Shown in pieces: positions 1-13,300 of a DNA stretch of 64,000 bases. The translations under genes were made by a program, and so were the position numbers. Position 1 is the stretch's first letter. The number at the start of each line of letters is the position of its first letter. The notes beneath the pieces are model-generated. The model was not told the DNA's origin. It made no database searches and saw nothing but the letters and a program-made list of their open reading frames with translations. This stretch comes from Diplosphaera chodatii. Taxonomy: Eukaryota; Chlorophyta; Trebouxiophyceae; Prasiolales; Stichococcaceae. Where the stretch lies: the NCBI GenBank assembly GCA_032358165.1, contig JAALGY010000031.1, positions 496,001-560,000 of the forward strand, written 5' to 3'.

Positions 1-3000
1 GCTGCACACTGCAGCCTCCACGTGGTTGGACGGCGCAACATACTCTGCAGTGGCCTCGAACTGGTGCCTTGGCAGACTGCGGCGATCCACCTACGAATGG
101 GAAGGACCGTTTCAGCAGGGCGGTGCTACTGCTCCGCAACATCTGCAGCGCAAATGCGGTGTTGTGTCCAACAAAGAGTGAGGCGCATCATGTCTCACCT
201 TGCCATTGGGCAGCCTCGGCAGTTCGGCCAGGCGCACAACAGCTGATGGGACCATGTATCTTGGCAGCTTAGCGCTGCAGGCTGCCAGCACCGCCTCCCG
301 GTCAGCATTCGCCGGCGCCACATAAGCAATGAGCGCAGCACTTGGCTTGTCGCCATCCTGCAGCACCACCGCTGCGCTCTGCACACCCGGCGCGGCAGAG
401 GTGACCGCCTCAATCTCGCCCAGCTCAACCCGGAAGCCTCTGAGCTGCACTTGACCATCCTTGCGGCCAAAGAACCTGCAGTGCACGACCAATGCAAGGT
501 CACCCTCGACATAACACAAGGGTGCTGATATGATCACTTGATCGACATAACAACCATAGTCGTGATATGCATCAAGACAGCTGGTGCAACGACTGCTGAC
601 CTCTGAATGCCGCTGGGCAGCCACATGACATTGTCGCCGGTGCGGTACATCCGGTTGTACGCATCGCCATCGCCCGGCAGCTTGAAAGGGTTGAACAGGA
701 AGGCCGCTGCGGTGAGCTCAGGCCGCGCCAGGTAGCCGCGTGCAACGCCGGGGCCGCTGATGAACAGCTCGCCGGGCACGCCAACAGGCACAGGCGCCAG
801 CGACACCGGGTCCAGCACATAGTGGCGCATGTTGGTGAAGGGCCTGCAACGTGCCACAGCTCATTGTGTCATTCCCATGCAACAGGACAGCAGCGCAATG
901 CAAAGCATGTCATCGAAGGATCTGTTATAACAGCTGCACAGTCACAAGGACTGATGTACCGTCTGCACAATTCTTACCTGCCAATCGGCACTGAGACTGC
1001 ATCCCCGTAGTCGTTGCACAGGAAGGAGGTGGTGATGACGCTGGCCTCTGTTGGCCCGTATGCATCATGCAGCTCGGCACAAGGTGCCGCCTGCCGCATG
1101 GCCGCCACAGCCGCCGGGCGCACTGCCTCACCGCCGTAGTTCACATGCCGCAGGCTGGTCAGCATGCCACGGTCGCGGCACACCTCCAGCAGCGCCTGTC
1201 AGCACCAGGAACGCTGCATGAGACACTGCGCATTGGAGTGTGTGGCTGCGTCACTCATAGCAGGGTCTGTAGCACAATTTTGCTCCGTTCACCTGGCACA
1301 TAGACGGCACGATACTGATGGACGCGATGTAGTGCTGCTGCACGAGCGCAGCGACACGCTCCACATTCTTCATTTCCTCTGCTGGCGACACCACCACCGA
1401 GCAGCCCATGGCCAGGGGGGACCAGAAGTCCAGCACGCTGAGGTCGAAGTTGACGGCCATCCACTGCAGCACCTTGTCGCCGGGGCGCACGCCCGCGTTG
1501 CGCAGCACGCTGGTTTCGTACGCAATGACATTGGCCACACCTGCGGGCAGCACCACCATCTGTCATAGTTGCTGCAAGCTGGTTGAGGCGCGTTGAGCAT
1601 CAGCAGACAGTAGAATTTAGCATCTCATGCAGTTACTTACAGCACAGTCAGCATGCTGACGCACCTGCATGCTCCACGGGGATGCCCTTCGGCTCGCCCG
1701 TCGAGCCGGAGGTGAACATGATGGTGTACAGGTCGTTGGGCCGGCTGCGTGGCTGCAGGCTGTCGGCTGGCAGGCTGCTGAACTGCTGCCACAGGCTGTC
1801 AGCAACCAGCACCTGAATGCCAGCGGGCAGCTGCTCTGCGGCGGGTGCAGTGCCAGCCTGTGTGACCAGCAGGCGGGCGCCGCACTGCTGCAGGATGTTG
1901 ACGACTCGCTTGGAGGGCGCGGTGTGGTCGATAGGCACATAGCAGCCGCCGGCCTTGAGGATCGCAACAAGCGCGATGTAGACCTCGAAGCACTTGTCCA
2001 TCAGCACCGCAACCGGCTGGTCAGCCGCCACACCACAGGCGGCCAGGTGGGCTGCCATCTGGTTGCTGCGGGCGTCCAGCTCGCCGTATGTGAGGCTGGA
2101 ACTGCCTCGGCCGTCCACGAGGCAGGTGGCTGACGGCGTCGCGGCTGCCTGCAGCTCGAAGAACTGGTGCACGCACAGGGTGGGCATTGGCCCAGCGGTG
2201 TCGTTGAAGGTGTGCAGCACGAGCTCCTCCTCCTCTGGCGTCATGAGGCTGATGCGGCTCAGCTGCAGCTCAGGCTGGTCCGCCACAGCCGCCAGCAAGT
2301 TGGTCAGGTGCAGCGCCATGCGTTCGCCACTCTCGATCGTGAACAGATCCGTCGAGAACACAAGGTTCCCTCCGATGCCCGCATCCCTGTCAGCACAACG
2401 GTGTTCAGAGTTGATTGGTCAGCCCACAGTGTGTCTTCAGTAAAGCATGATGGCAGCACGCGCAGCATGTCAAGCAATCCGCTGGCATAGCATGCGGTTG
2501 AATCCTCCATGGTAGCGCTGGTGCAACTTCCACACCTGCTGAACCGCAGCCTGAAGTCGAGGTCCGTCGGGGTTGTGACTGTACTGTCACCCATGCTGAT
2601 CGGCAGCCAAGAAGCAGCACCATCAGCAGGGCAGCCCGTCGCAGCTGCCTGTGCAAAGTCGTTCTCGCCCTCCAGGGCCAGGAGCACCTGCCACCACCAA
2701 GATTTGATCAGAAAAGGGAGGCCGGCCCATGCATGCACAACTTGCAAAGTGCAGACTTCAACAAACACACAGCCTGAGCTGTGATACATTTGATGGTTGC
2801 TGCCCCACCTGATAGACCGGTGTGAAGCTGGCAGAGCGTGGCTGCTTCAGGGCCTGCACCACCTGGGCGAACGGCGCATCGGCGTGCGCAAAGGCGTCCA
2901 TCACTCCCTTGCTGACCCCCTTGAGCAGGTGCTCGAAGGTGGGATCGCCAGCGATGCTGGTTCGCAGCGCCAGGGTGTTGATCATGCAGCCTGCCAGGTG

Positions 3001-4381
3001 CTGCAGCTCAGGTTTGCTGCGGTTGGCGTAGGGTGTGCCGACCACGATGTCATCCTGGGCTGAGTACCTCGTGAGCAGGACCTGGAATACAGTGCACCCA
3101 CTCATCAGTGTTGCCCTCTCGGAATATAAATGCATAGCAAGAGTAGATCTGCAAGGCAGGGCTGTCATGCTGTTTGATGCAGCCGCAAGTGCTATGCACC
3201 TGAAGTGCGGCAAGCACAACGCTGAAGAGGGTGGTATGCTGCGCAGCTGCCAGCCGCTGCAGCTGTGCTGTCACGGATGGCGCGACTTGCACTGGTACGG
3301 CGGCGCCAGCATGGCCCGCCACCTCAGGGCGGCGGTGGTCCCATGGCAGCTCCAGCAGCGGCGGGGCACCCCTCAGATGCTCCCGCCACCAGGCCAGGTG
3401 GTCATCGAGCACGGTGCCCATGATGTGCTGCCGCTGCCACGCTGCGTAGTCCACAAACTGCACAGGCAGGGGCGCCCAGCCGGGGCTGCTGCCAGCCACA
3501 AGGCCCGCTGCTGCTGCCTGCAGCTCACGCTGCAGGAGCGCTGCAGACCAGCCGTCCGTGATGCAGTGGTGCATGCTGGCCAGCAGCAGATAGCGGCGGT
3601 CATTTATCACCCAGACCTGTGTGTAACATTCATTCACATATCTGTGGTGTGACCCTTGCTCTGGCACCAGACAGCAACCCCCGCATCCTGCCTGGCACAC
3701 CATGCGGGCATGTATACATTCAGATGTGTCAAGGAAGCACTTGCCTCCATCCGAGCAGGTCGCTCCGTCAGCAGCTTGAAGGGCTTCTGCATGAAAGCTG
3801 CCACCTGGCTTTGCAGTGCTGAACCTGCAGGCCAGCGTCAAAGACATCAGCGGGGTGGGCAGCCATGATCTCGCCGTCATGTAGACGCAAGAGCAGTTGA
3901 GTAGACGCCAGCAGCTGGGTGTGCAGCAGTACAACTCGAAGCAGGGTGGTCGTGAGCGGCACCTGGCTTGATGTGGCACACGCCCGCAGTCACTGTGGTG
4001 TCAGCTGCTGCATCTGGGCCAAGCTGTCTGACAGTCAGGCACTCGTCAACGTCTCCAACCGGCGCAATGTGCTGCCTGGGGCTGCCAATAGCCCCAGCAC
4101 TCTTGCTAATGCGAACCCGTAGCACCTGATACGCAGACAATTGCAGCTCAAAAAACGGTGAGAGTGCATGACGTCCTGCCCAGGTGTGTGCTGAGTGTGG
4201 CGCCAACATCTGGCAATCCCTTTCAGGGGATGCGGCAGGCGCTTACCTGTTGGCGCTTGAATAGCAGTGCTGCAGCGGCCTGGAGTAGGGTGATATCCAC
4301 ACCACCCTCCAAGCACAGGAAGAACCCAGAATTGTAGGCGCTAGAAGCCGGGTTTTGCTCCCAGAGCTGGTAGAATTGTTC
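1..4381 (-). other. NRPS module w14: C (class CY), A (pocket P5), T outside window
   Basis: Exons 4381-4247, 4125-3963, 3824-3745, 3616-3200, 3081-2809, 2687-2536, 2386-1665, 1540-1293, 1195-978, 843-601, 475-199, 90-1 (partial; 1006 residues visible). The C domain opens [20 protein letters not shown] and has [10 protein letters not shown] near 3.57 kb, FVDYAAWQ and VGTPYANR. The A domain (about 2.21-0.08 kb) has [46 protein letters not shown] and NGKVDRRSLP, giving pocket P5 (DLLSNGAVI plus Lys). The exon layout matches w8 exon for exon up to the edge. The sequence stops at EAAVCS in the A-T linker, so the T domain and whatever follows lie to the left. The short exon 3824-3745 is followed by a GC donor (GAG/GCAAGT). 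Confidence 0.91.
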
Positions 4382-7300
4382 CTGATCAGCAGCAATGGAG
4401 TGGTCTCAGCAAAGGGCACTGGCATTGCATGGGAGGCTGGCAGACATGCACAGTGTGCAGAATACAACTGAGCAGACCTGCTCATATGAGAGTGGGGCAT
4501 CAGCGGGGCTGTCAGAATCCTGCCGGCTGACAGTTGCCGTGAGAGGCGGCAGCAAGGCCAGGGCAGCAACAGCGCCAGAATCTGACAGCCGCGCCGCAAG
4601 CTTCTCGATGGTCTGGCACTCCAGCACCCACACAAGAGGGATGGCCGCCTCGCCGCCCAGCACTGCACGCAGCCGGGAGCACAGCGCTCCGGCCTGCAGC
4701 GAGTTGCCGCCCATCTGGAAGAAGTTGGCGTACACCGACACCGGCTCGCTGATGTGCAGCGTCTCCTGCCAGGCGTCGTGCACCGCCTGCTCCAGCGGCG
4801 TGCGTGGCGCCACAAACGCAGGGCCATCTGCCGACGCATCGCTGCGGGGCAGCGCCTTGCGCGACACCTTGCCGCTGGGCAGCCGCGGCAGCTCTGCCAG
4901 CCGCACAAAGGCTGATGGCACCATGTAGTGTGGCAGCTTGGCGTGCGCAGCCCCAAGCATTGCTGCCTCGTCTGCTGTCTGTGGCGTGACATAGGCCACC
5001 AGCACTGCTGCTGGGGTGTGCGCATCTTGCAGCACCACCACAGCGTCCTGCACGCCGGGCACAGCCGCCAGCACCGCCTCAATCTCGCCCAGCTCCAGGC
5101 GGAAGCCACGCAGCTTGACCTGGGCATCAGCCCGCCCAACATACCTGCATTGAGCACGGCATGTGCTCAACAGCTGTGCCCCGCATGCAGTAACAGAGGC
5201 ATAATCTAGTCATAAGCGGGGCTGAGATCCATGGCTGCATGACTGCTGTCCAGAGCACAACATGCCAAAAGCTGCGGTGTTCACCTCAGGTTGCCGTCGG
5301 GTAGCCAGGCCACCACATCGCCTGTGCGGTACATGCGGTCGTAGGCTGGGCTGTCGCCCGGCTGCTTGAAGGGGTTGGGCAGGAAGCGCTCTGCTGTCAG
5401 CTGCGGCTGGCCAGCATAGCCACGTGCTACACCCACGCCGCTGGCAAAGAGCTCGCCGGGCACGCCCACAGGCAGGGGCTGCAGTGAGCGCGGGTCCAGC
5501 GCATACAGCCGCGTGTTGTGGATGGGGCGTCCAATGGGCACGCTGCCGACCCCGCTGTACTGGGCGCAGGGGAAGGTGGCCACCATGACGCTGGCCTCCG
5601 TGGGGCCTGCACACCAGTGACAACGCTTTCATTTCACCTGACCTCCTGCCGCAACAGAAAGCATCGGACATTTGAAGCAACCGCCCGGCATGGCAGGCCA
5701 TAAGAAGCATGCCCACCATAGCAGTTAAATATGGTGGCATTAGGGGCCATGCGCTGCGTCTTGGTCAGTGTGGCAGGGTTCAGCGCCTCTGCACCGAGTG
5801 CCAGGTTGCGCAAGCTGGCCAGCTGTGTCGCATCCCGACAGGTGTCCATGATGACCTGTGCACGAGCCGCCACCACGGCTCAGATTACGATCACACAGGC
5901 AACCAAACAACGATGGGGCCGGTTCCGACATTGAGGCTCAAGCTGCAAGATGTCCGCACCTGGAACTGCGAGGGCGTGATCATCAAGAATGCTACGCCAT
6001 GTTGCTTGATCAGACTGCGAGCAATGTCAGGGTCCTTGATGTCGTCAGCCGGCGCCACCACGATGCCGCAGCCCATGCTCAGCGGCAGCCAGATGTCCAT
6101 GATGCTGCCGTCGAAGATGAACGGCATCGTCTGGAAGAACATGGCGCCAGGATCCAGGGGTGCTGTGGCAGTCTGGTAGTAGTGCAGCAGGTTCACCACG
6201 CCGCCGTGGCACACCTCCACGCCCTGCAATCAACCAGAGCAACGACAATCAGTCAGCAGCACAGTCACGCATAACCTGTGCACAGAGCAGAGGGAGAGAG
6301 TCAGCATATGAACAGAGTTGTCCCCACCTTGGGCTGGCCAGTGGAGCCGGATGTGAAGATGCAGTAGGCAAGATCAGCAGGCCCGGCGCGCTGCTGGAGG
6401 TTTTCCATAGGCTGGTCCATAAACCGCTGCCACCCCTGGTCCATCACCACCACCTCCACATCTGACAGCTCGGCTGCTTGTACTGATGATGAAGCCAGCA
6501 GCAGCCGCACGCCAGTCTGGCGCAGCATGTACGCTGCACGCTCAGCCGGCAGCTCAGGGTCCAGCGGCACATAGTAGCCGCCGGCCTTCAGCACCGCCAG
6601 GAGCACGATGTATAGCTGCGGGCACTTGGGCAGCGACACGCCCACAGCGCAGCCCGCTGCCACGCCTCTGCCGACCAGCCAGTGCGCCAGCTGATTGGCG
6701 GCGGCATTGACGGCTGCGTAGGCGATGCGCTCGTGGCCAGAGACCAAGCACTGTGCTTCCGGATGCTCCATGGCGATGCGCTCGAAGAGCTGGTGCACTG
6801 CCACGTCTGCGGGATAGGGCGCCTCGGTGTCGTTGAAGGTGTGCAGCGTCAGATGCCGCTCCTCTGGGCCCAGCAGGCCCAGCTGCGACAGCGGCGTGTC
6901 TGGCTGTGCGACTGCCGCCGCCAGCAGGCTGCTCAGGTGCTGCGCCATGCGCTGCATGCTGGACTCATCGAACAGGTCGGTGGAGTAGTTCAGCACGCCC
7001 TGGATGCCCGTCTCCCTGGACAGGCGAGGAATAATGGTCGTTCAACCATTCACACGGCTGGGCAGTGTGTAGCAGCGTGCCGCGTCAGAAGGTGATTCAG
7101 CAGCACCTGAAGTTCAGGGATACGACCAGGTCGGTTGGGACCGCATCGCCGCGGTCTGCTGTGATGGCACCGAGCTGCAGGCCCTCCCAACCCGCTGGCT
7201 GTGCATCTCCAGACTGTTGTGCGCCATCCACCACCAGCATGACCTGCAATCGGAACGGGTGCAACCTGTTAGGAGGACATAGCCATGCACCGGCTTGCCA

Positions 7301-10300
7301 TGCAATATTGGCAATATATTGGCAATATCATATATTATTGGCAATATATTGGCAATATATGTATTATTGGCAACATATTGGCACAATATATATTACAGTG
7401 CAGCAGAATTGTATTGCCAGGTTGGCGGGGGCAGAGGCGTGCCTGGTACACGGGGGTGAAGGCGGCGCTGCGGATCAGGCCCAGGCTCTCCACCACCTTG
7501 GCAAACGGAGCGGCCCCATGTGCAAAGGCCTGCGTCGCTGCTGTCTTGGCACGGTCCACAGCGGCGCTGAAGGACGGGTCCCCAGCCAAGTCCAGGCGCA
7601 GCGCCAGCGTGTTGATGAACGGCCCCATGAGGTTTTGGACCTCAGCCATGTCGCGGTTGGCATAGGGCGTGCCCATCACTATGTCGTCTTGCGCGGAGTA
7701 CTTGTGCAGCAGCACCTGCAGGCAGTGTCCACTTCTCAGCACTGCGATGCCATACATGCATTCTCAGGAAGCAGGGTCGGGGTTGACTGCTCTGCCAGCG
7801 TTTCTGTCCGAGGGTTGTCCATTTGCACCTGGAGTGCGGCCGCCGCAACAACGAATGGAGTGGTCTGCTGCGCTGTGGCGAGCTGCTGCAGGCCCTGCCG
7901 CACGGCAGCTGGCGTGCTGAAGCTGTGCTGAGCGCCAGCAAAGCTCATCTTGCTGGGCCTCGGCCGGTCGGTAGGCAGCTCCAGCAGCGCGGGCGCATCC
8001 TGCAGAGTCTGCCGCCACCAGGCCAGCTGCGCATCCAGCGCTTCGCCAGAAAGCTGCGCCCGCTGCCATGCAGCGTAGTCGACATATGCTGCAGGGAGTT
8101 GCGGCAGGACTGGTGTCCTGCCATGCAGCGCCGCGCTGTATGCTGCTGCGAGGTCACGGCTGAGGATGCCCAGCGACACGCCGTCTGTGATGGAGTGATG
8201 CTGGGTGACCAGCAGCACATGCTCCTTCTCGGACAGTGTCCACACCTGTACAGAGACAGTAACGTGAGTGAGGCACTTGAGGTACCAAACAAGGTTGTGG
8301 GGCGGTGGCAACACTGCAGCAGCCACCTGCTACTCACGATACCCTCGACTCATCAGGACTCACATGCATGCGGATCAGCGGTCCGCGATACAGGTCGAAA
8401 GGAGCTGCTGACGACTGCCGCCACTCGGCCGCCAGGCTGGAGTCGCCGCGGATTGCAAAGCCTCCGGCAGGCTGTGGCTGCAGCAGTGGTGAGCCGTTCG
8501 GCGTGACTGCAGTCATCTGCATCTTCACGGCCGTGGCAGGTAGCACGATCTGCTGCGCGCTGTCTGCAGTATCAGTGAAGCATGTGCGCAGCACCTGCGA
8601 CAGTTGCCGAGCTCTGAGTCTTGAGATGCACGAAACAGATGTGCCATGTCACCAGTTGGTTTGCAGGATCTCGACGCTCACAATTGAAGCCAGAATGCTC
8701 ACCAGATGGCGCTCGGCCAGCAGCTGCACAGCGATCTGTAAAGCTTCGGTGTCCAAGCTGCCGTGCAGACACACGCCCCACGGCGTGTTGTAGGCTGCGC
8801 TCTCTGGATTCTGCTGCCACAACTGCAGGAATTGCTCCTGTGGGACAAAGCAGCATCTCTCAGTTTGAGTATGCATGTGGAGTGTCAACTCATGGGATTC
8901 AAGGCAACGGCAGCCAAGACGGATGACACAGCTGCAGACCCACCTGTTGGAATGACAGCGGTGTCGGTGTGGTCGAACCCTCGGCGGGGTGTGCAAGGCT
9001 CTGGCTGATGGTCGGCAGGAGGGGCGCCTGGGCCACCGCCCCAGGTGCAAGAACATCACTGGCAATCTTGGCCGCCAGCAACCGGATGGTCTGGTGTGTG
9101 AACAGCCAGCCGGCAGGTATATTGGCATCGATACCCAGTCCAGAGCGGACATGCGAGCAGACTGCCCCGGTCTGCAGTGAGTTGCCGCCCACCTGCGGAC
9201 ACGAGTACCTCAGATCGGCCTCCAAGGCATCGCTTGTCTGGCTACCCATAAACCGGCGACAGTTGACAAGCAGACCAGCATTTGCACAACGTCATCAGCC
9301 TCACCTCGAACCAGTTTGCCTCGACAGACAGCTGTGTATCCTCTGGCAGCCCCAAGACATGCTGCCAAGCAGCTGCCACAGCTGCCTCAACAGCGTTTGC
9401 AGGCGCAACATATGCAGCGCTGGCACTGAAGTCATGACGGGGCAGGCTTCGTCGATTGACCTGCGAATGAGCATTGCAGAGGCATCGAATGCATAGCCTC
9501 CGGAGCGCTTCGCCAGCAGTGGCCAAGATTTGATTGCCTTATTAAATGGAGTGGATTCTGTTTCACCCACCTTGCCATTAGGTAGACGAGGCAGCTCAGC
9601 CAGCCGCACCACAGCGGACGGCACCATGTACCGCGGCAGCTTGGCGCTGCAGGCTGCCAGCACTGCCTCCTGCTCGGCTGACTCTGGTGCCACGTAGGCA
9701 ACAAGCGCAGCGTTGGGAGTGTTCTCGTCCTGTAGCACGATTGCCGCCGTGCGGACTGTGGCAACCGCTGAGATCACTGCCTCGATCTCGCCCAGCTCCA
9801 CACGGAAGCCGCGCAGCTGCACCTGGCCGTCCTTGCGGCCAAAGAAGCGGTTGATGCCGCTGGGCAGCCACATGACGATGTCCCCGGTGCGGTACATGCG
9901 GTCGTAGTACTTGCTGTCGTGGGGTTGCTTGAAGGGGTTGGGCAAGAATGCGGCCTCTGTCAGGTCTGGGCGCCCAACATAGCCGCGCGCCACGCCAGGG
10001 CCACTGACAAACAGCTCTCCAGGCACGCCGACAGGGCATGGCTGCAGCGTGGCAGAGTCCAGGACAAAGTGCCGCATGTTGGTGAGTGCCCTGCAACAGA
10101 CACAGGCTCGTGAGCTCGCTTGTGGAACGACTCTACAGGGCTACAGTGGTGTGTGCACCGGAATTGCTGGGTTCAACTGTGTGGAGCTGGTCTCACCCTC
10201 CAATTGGCACTGTTGCAGCGGTGGCAAAGTCGTTGATCTTGAAGGATGTGGTGCAGACGGATGCCTCAGTGGGGCCTGCAGGTGGGCACGAACCCAGCAA

Positions 10301-13300
10301 AGTTTGCAACAGACGCTGGATTGGTCACCTTTGTTTGAACACCTACCCTGTAAAACAACCTTGTGGACCGGCACACAGACACAACCAGCTGCGCACCATA
10401 AATGTTGTAGATGGCGGCACTTGGTGCTGCTGCCAGCATTGCTGACACTGCTGCGGGCCGCACGGCCTCACCACCGACGCTCACGTGGCGCAGGCTGCTC
10501 AGCAGCGGCTTGCCACCACACGCCTCTAGCAGTGGCTGACATATTGACGGCACGAAGCTGGTGCTGACAACGCTGTGCTGCTGGATCAGCGCAGCCACAG
10601 CGTCCACATCCTTCAGTTGCTGAGATGATGCCATGACTATAGAGCAGCCAGCGGCGATGCCAACCCAAAAGTCGAGGACATGGACATCTGCAGGGACACC
10701 ACGACCAAGACGTGACCGACGCATTGGCTGCTGCTCAACTGCTGCAGATGATGCCATGAGGATGTATGCTTACTGTGCTCAAACATGCTGAGCTCACCAA
10801 AGTTGAGCGCCATCCAGTTCAGCATCTTGTCGCCAGCAGCAATGCCGGCCTGCTTGAGCTCTGCAAGCTTGTGGGCAATCACATTGGCCACGCCGCAGTG
10901 CTGTACGCAGATGCCCTTTGGCTTGCCTGTCGAGCCTGTAACATGGAACAACACCGCCATGTCAGTACCAGTGAGCAACAGGATGTCATGGGCAGTTGCA
11001 GGACTGAGACAACACCATGCACCATGACTGCAGTCGAAGCTGGGGTTTGAGCACACCAGATGTGAACAGAAGGAAGACGGCGCTGTCAATGCCGCTGCGC
11101 AGTGCCGGGTTGCCGGAGCTGAGATGAGCAAACTGACGCCATTCTGGCTCTGCTACCAGCGCCTCCACTGGCGGCAGACTGTCCTGGATGGTGGCCAGGG
11201 CTGGACTGACGAGCAGCATACGAGCGCCAGACTGCTGCAGCACCTCGGCAACTCGTGCCGCTGGCAGTGTGTGGTCGATGGGCTGGTAGCAGCCTGCAGA
11301 TAGAAGGGGACCAAGTGAAATTGGCTTCTATGCCAGAGAGCCTCGTCCTGACTTCTGAGACCTAGTCCTGCAACAAGTGCATGTGCAGACTTGATGAATC
11401 GTGACACTCTACAGCTGCAACGATGGCTCACCTCCAGCCTTAAGGATGGCGATCAGTGCGATGTACGCCTCGAAGCACTTGTCCATCATCACCGCCACTG
11501 GAACATCTTCAGCCACGCCAGCGCTGACCAGGTGCCGGGCGAGGCGGTTGGCTGCAGCGTTGACCTCGCCATATGTGAGGCTGCTGCCACTGATGCTGTC
11601 GATGAGGCAGGTTGCCTGCGGCTGCGCGGCCGCTTGGCGCTCGAAATACTGGTGGACACACAGCGCAGGCATAGGCCCTGCGGTGTCGTTGAAGGTAAGC
11701 AGCACGGTCTGCCGCTCCTCAGGGGAAAGCAGGTTCAGCTCGCTGAGTCGGGCTGCAGGCCGGGCTGACACAGCCGCGAGCAGGCTGCAGAGCCGCTGTG
11801 ATATGCGTCTTGCGGTATCTGCGCTGCCAAGCGCTGCTGAGATGACGACCTCTCCGCCGAGCTGGCCGCTGCAGACAGAAGCAGAGGGCAACTTAGCATT
11901 GCCTCAGCACACAGCAGATAGTCAATAATGCTCGGAGGCAGCATGTACCATACTCAACAAGCCCAGCAGTTGTTCACCTTGCACCACCCGTCAGGCGGAT
12001 GTCTACATCTGTCTGAACAACGCTGCCTGTGCTGAGCTCCAGTGGCTGCCAGGCAAGGTCCTCGCCCGCTGCCGGGGTGCCGCTGTCAGCGGACACATCG
12101 TCCTCGACTGTCAACAGCACCTGCATGAAAAGACTTCGAGATAGAAACCTAGACTTGAGACAAGGCTCTCGCTTGCACACAACACTTTGAAGGGCCCCCT
12201 GAACAGACATCGGTGCAGGCAGCATGCCTGTCAGCTACTATGTCAGAGTCGTGGGTACTTGCTACAAAATAGGCTGCACCTGGTAGACAGGGTTGTATGC
12301 AGCAGAGCGGTCCAGCTTGAGGGCGCTGACGACGCTGGCGAAGGGCGCGTCGGCGCGCTGGAAGGCCTCGGCCGCGGTGGCCTTGGCGCGGGCCAGCAGC
12401 TGCCGGAAGCCCGGGTCGCCGCTGACGTCGGTGCGCAGCGCCAGGGTGTTGACCAGGCAGCCCGCCAGGGACTGCACCTCCTCCTGGGCGCGGTTCGCAT
12501 AGGGCGTGCCCACCACCACGTCCTCCTGGGCCGACAGCCGCGCCAGGACCGCCTGCACGGCGGCCAGCACCACCACGAACAGCGTGGTCTGCTCCGCGGC
12601 GGCCAGCTGGCGCAGGCCGGCGGCAGCGGCGGCGTCCAGCTGCACCGGGGCGGCGACGCCCGCGTGGCTGGCGACCGCAGGCCGCGCGCGGTCCCAGGGC
12701 AGCGCCAGCAGCGGCGGCGCCCCCGCCAGGGCGCCCCGCCACCAGGCCAGCTGCTCGTCGAGCGCCGCGCCCTGCAGGTGCTCCCGCTGCCAGGCGGCCA
12801 CGTCACGGTACTGCACGGCCGGGGGGCCCCAGGCCGGGGTCCCGCCCGCAGCCAGCGCAGCGTACGCCTCCGCCAGCTGGCGCTGGAGCAGCCCCACTGT
12901 CCAGCCGTCCGTGAACGCGTGGTGCATGGAAGCCAGCAGGAGGCACTGCGACGCGCTGACGACCCACACCTGTGTAGGAGCAAGTGTACATATGATGCAT
13001 GAGACGGTCCCTGGCTGAGACCTTGAACCTCAGGCATGCCCACAGCATTGGGCGGAGGGAAGACTGACCTCAAAGCGATGGGGCTGCGGCGCCAGTAGGT
13101 TGATGGGCTGCGCCCAGAACTCTGACAGCTGATGCTGCAGAGGTGATCCTGCAGCCACAGCACGCATGTCTGCAGCTGACTGCAGATGTTGAAAAGATGA
13201 CGAACGGCCCTTTCAATGCCTAGGAGGACATGATAACAGCTGTCTATGCGCAAGTGCTGCACACCTGATGATACTGTGAAGTTCCCATTCATCTTCTCGA

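Larger units (their letters stand above)
4478..8837 (-). other. NRPS module w13: C (class CX), A (pocket P2), T
   Basis: Exons 8837-8703, 8594-8364, 8245-7829, 7715-7443, 7243-7107, 7015-6328, 6223-5960, 5855-5717, 5606-5285, 5144-4478 (3273 nt, 1091 residues). Exon lengths match w4 exactly. The C domain opens [20 protein letters not shown] and has a complete HHSITDG motif near 8.20 kb; VMGTPYANR replaces VVGTPYANR. The A domain runs from about 6.84 to 4.87 kb: [40 protein letters not shown], pocket P2. T reads MGGNSLQAG, Ser near 4.70 kb. The exon ending at 7443 requires a GC donor (CAG/GCACGC), and the intron after it holds an AT-rich tandem repeat. Confidence 0.92.

Noticed and set aside
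7303..7395. CRISPR-like array
   Set aside because: The units are short, imperfect and contiguous, with no spacers, inside a eukaryotic-style intron.
7065..7931. Plus-strand open frame of 288 codons, including a stretch rich in YWQ repeats
   Set aside because: The repeat part is the AT-rich intron repeat read as protein; the rest is antisense to the w13 C domain.
12187..13002. Long plus-strand frame opposite the GC-rich w12 exon
   Set aside because: High GC removes stop codons on both strands. The minus-strand reading has HHAFTDGW and VGTPYANR; the plus reading has nothing recognisable.
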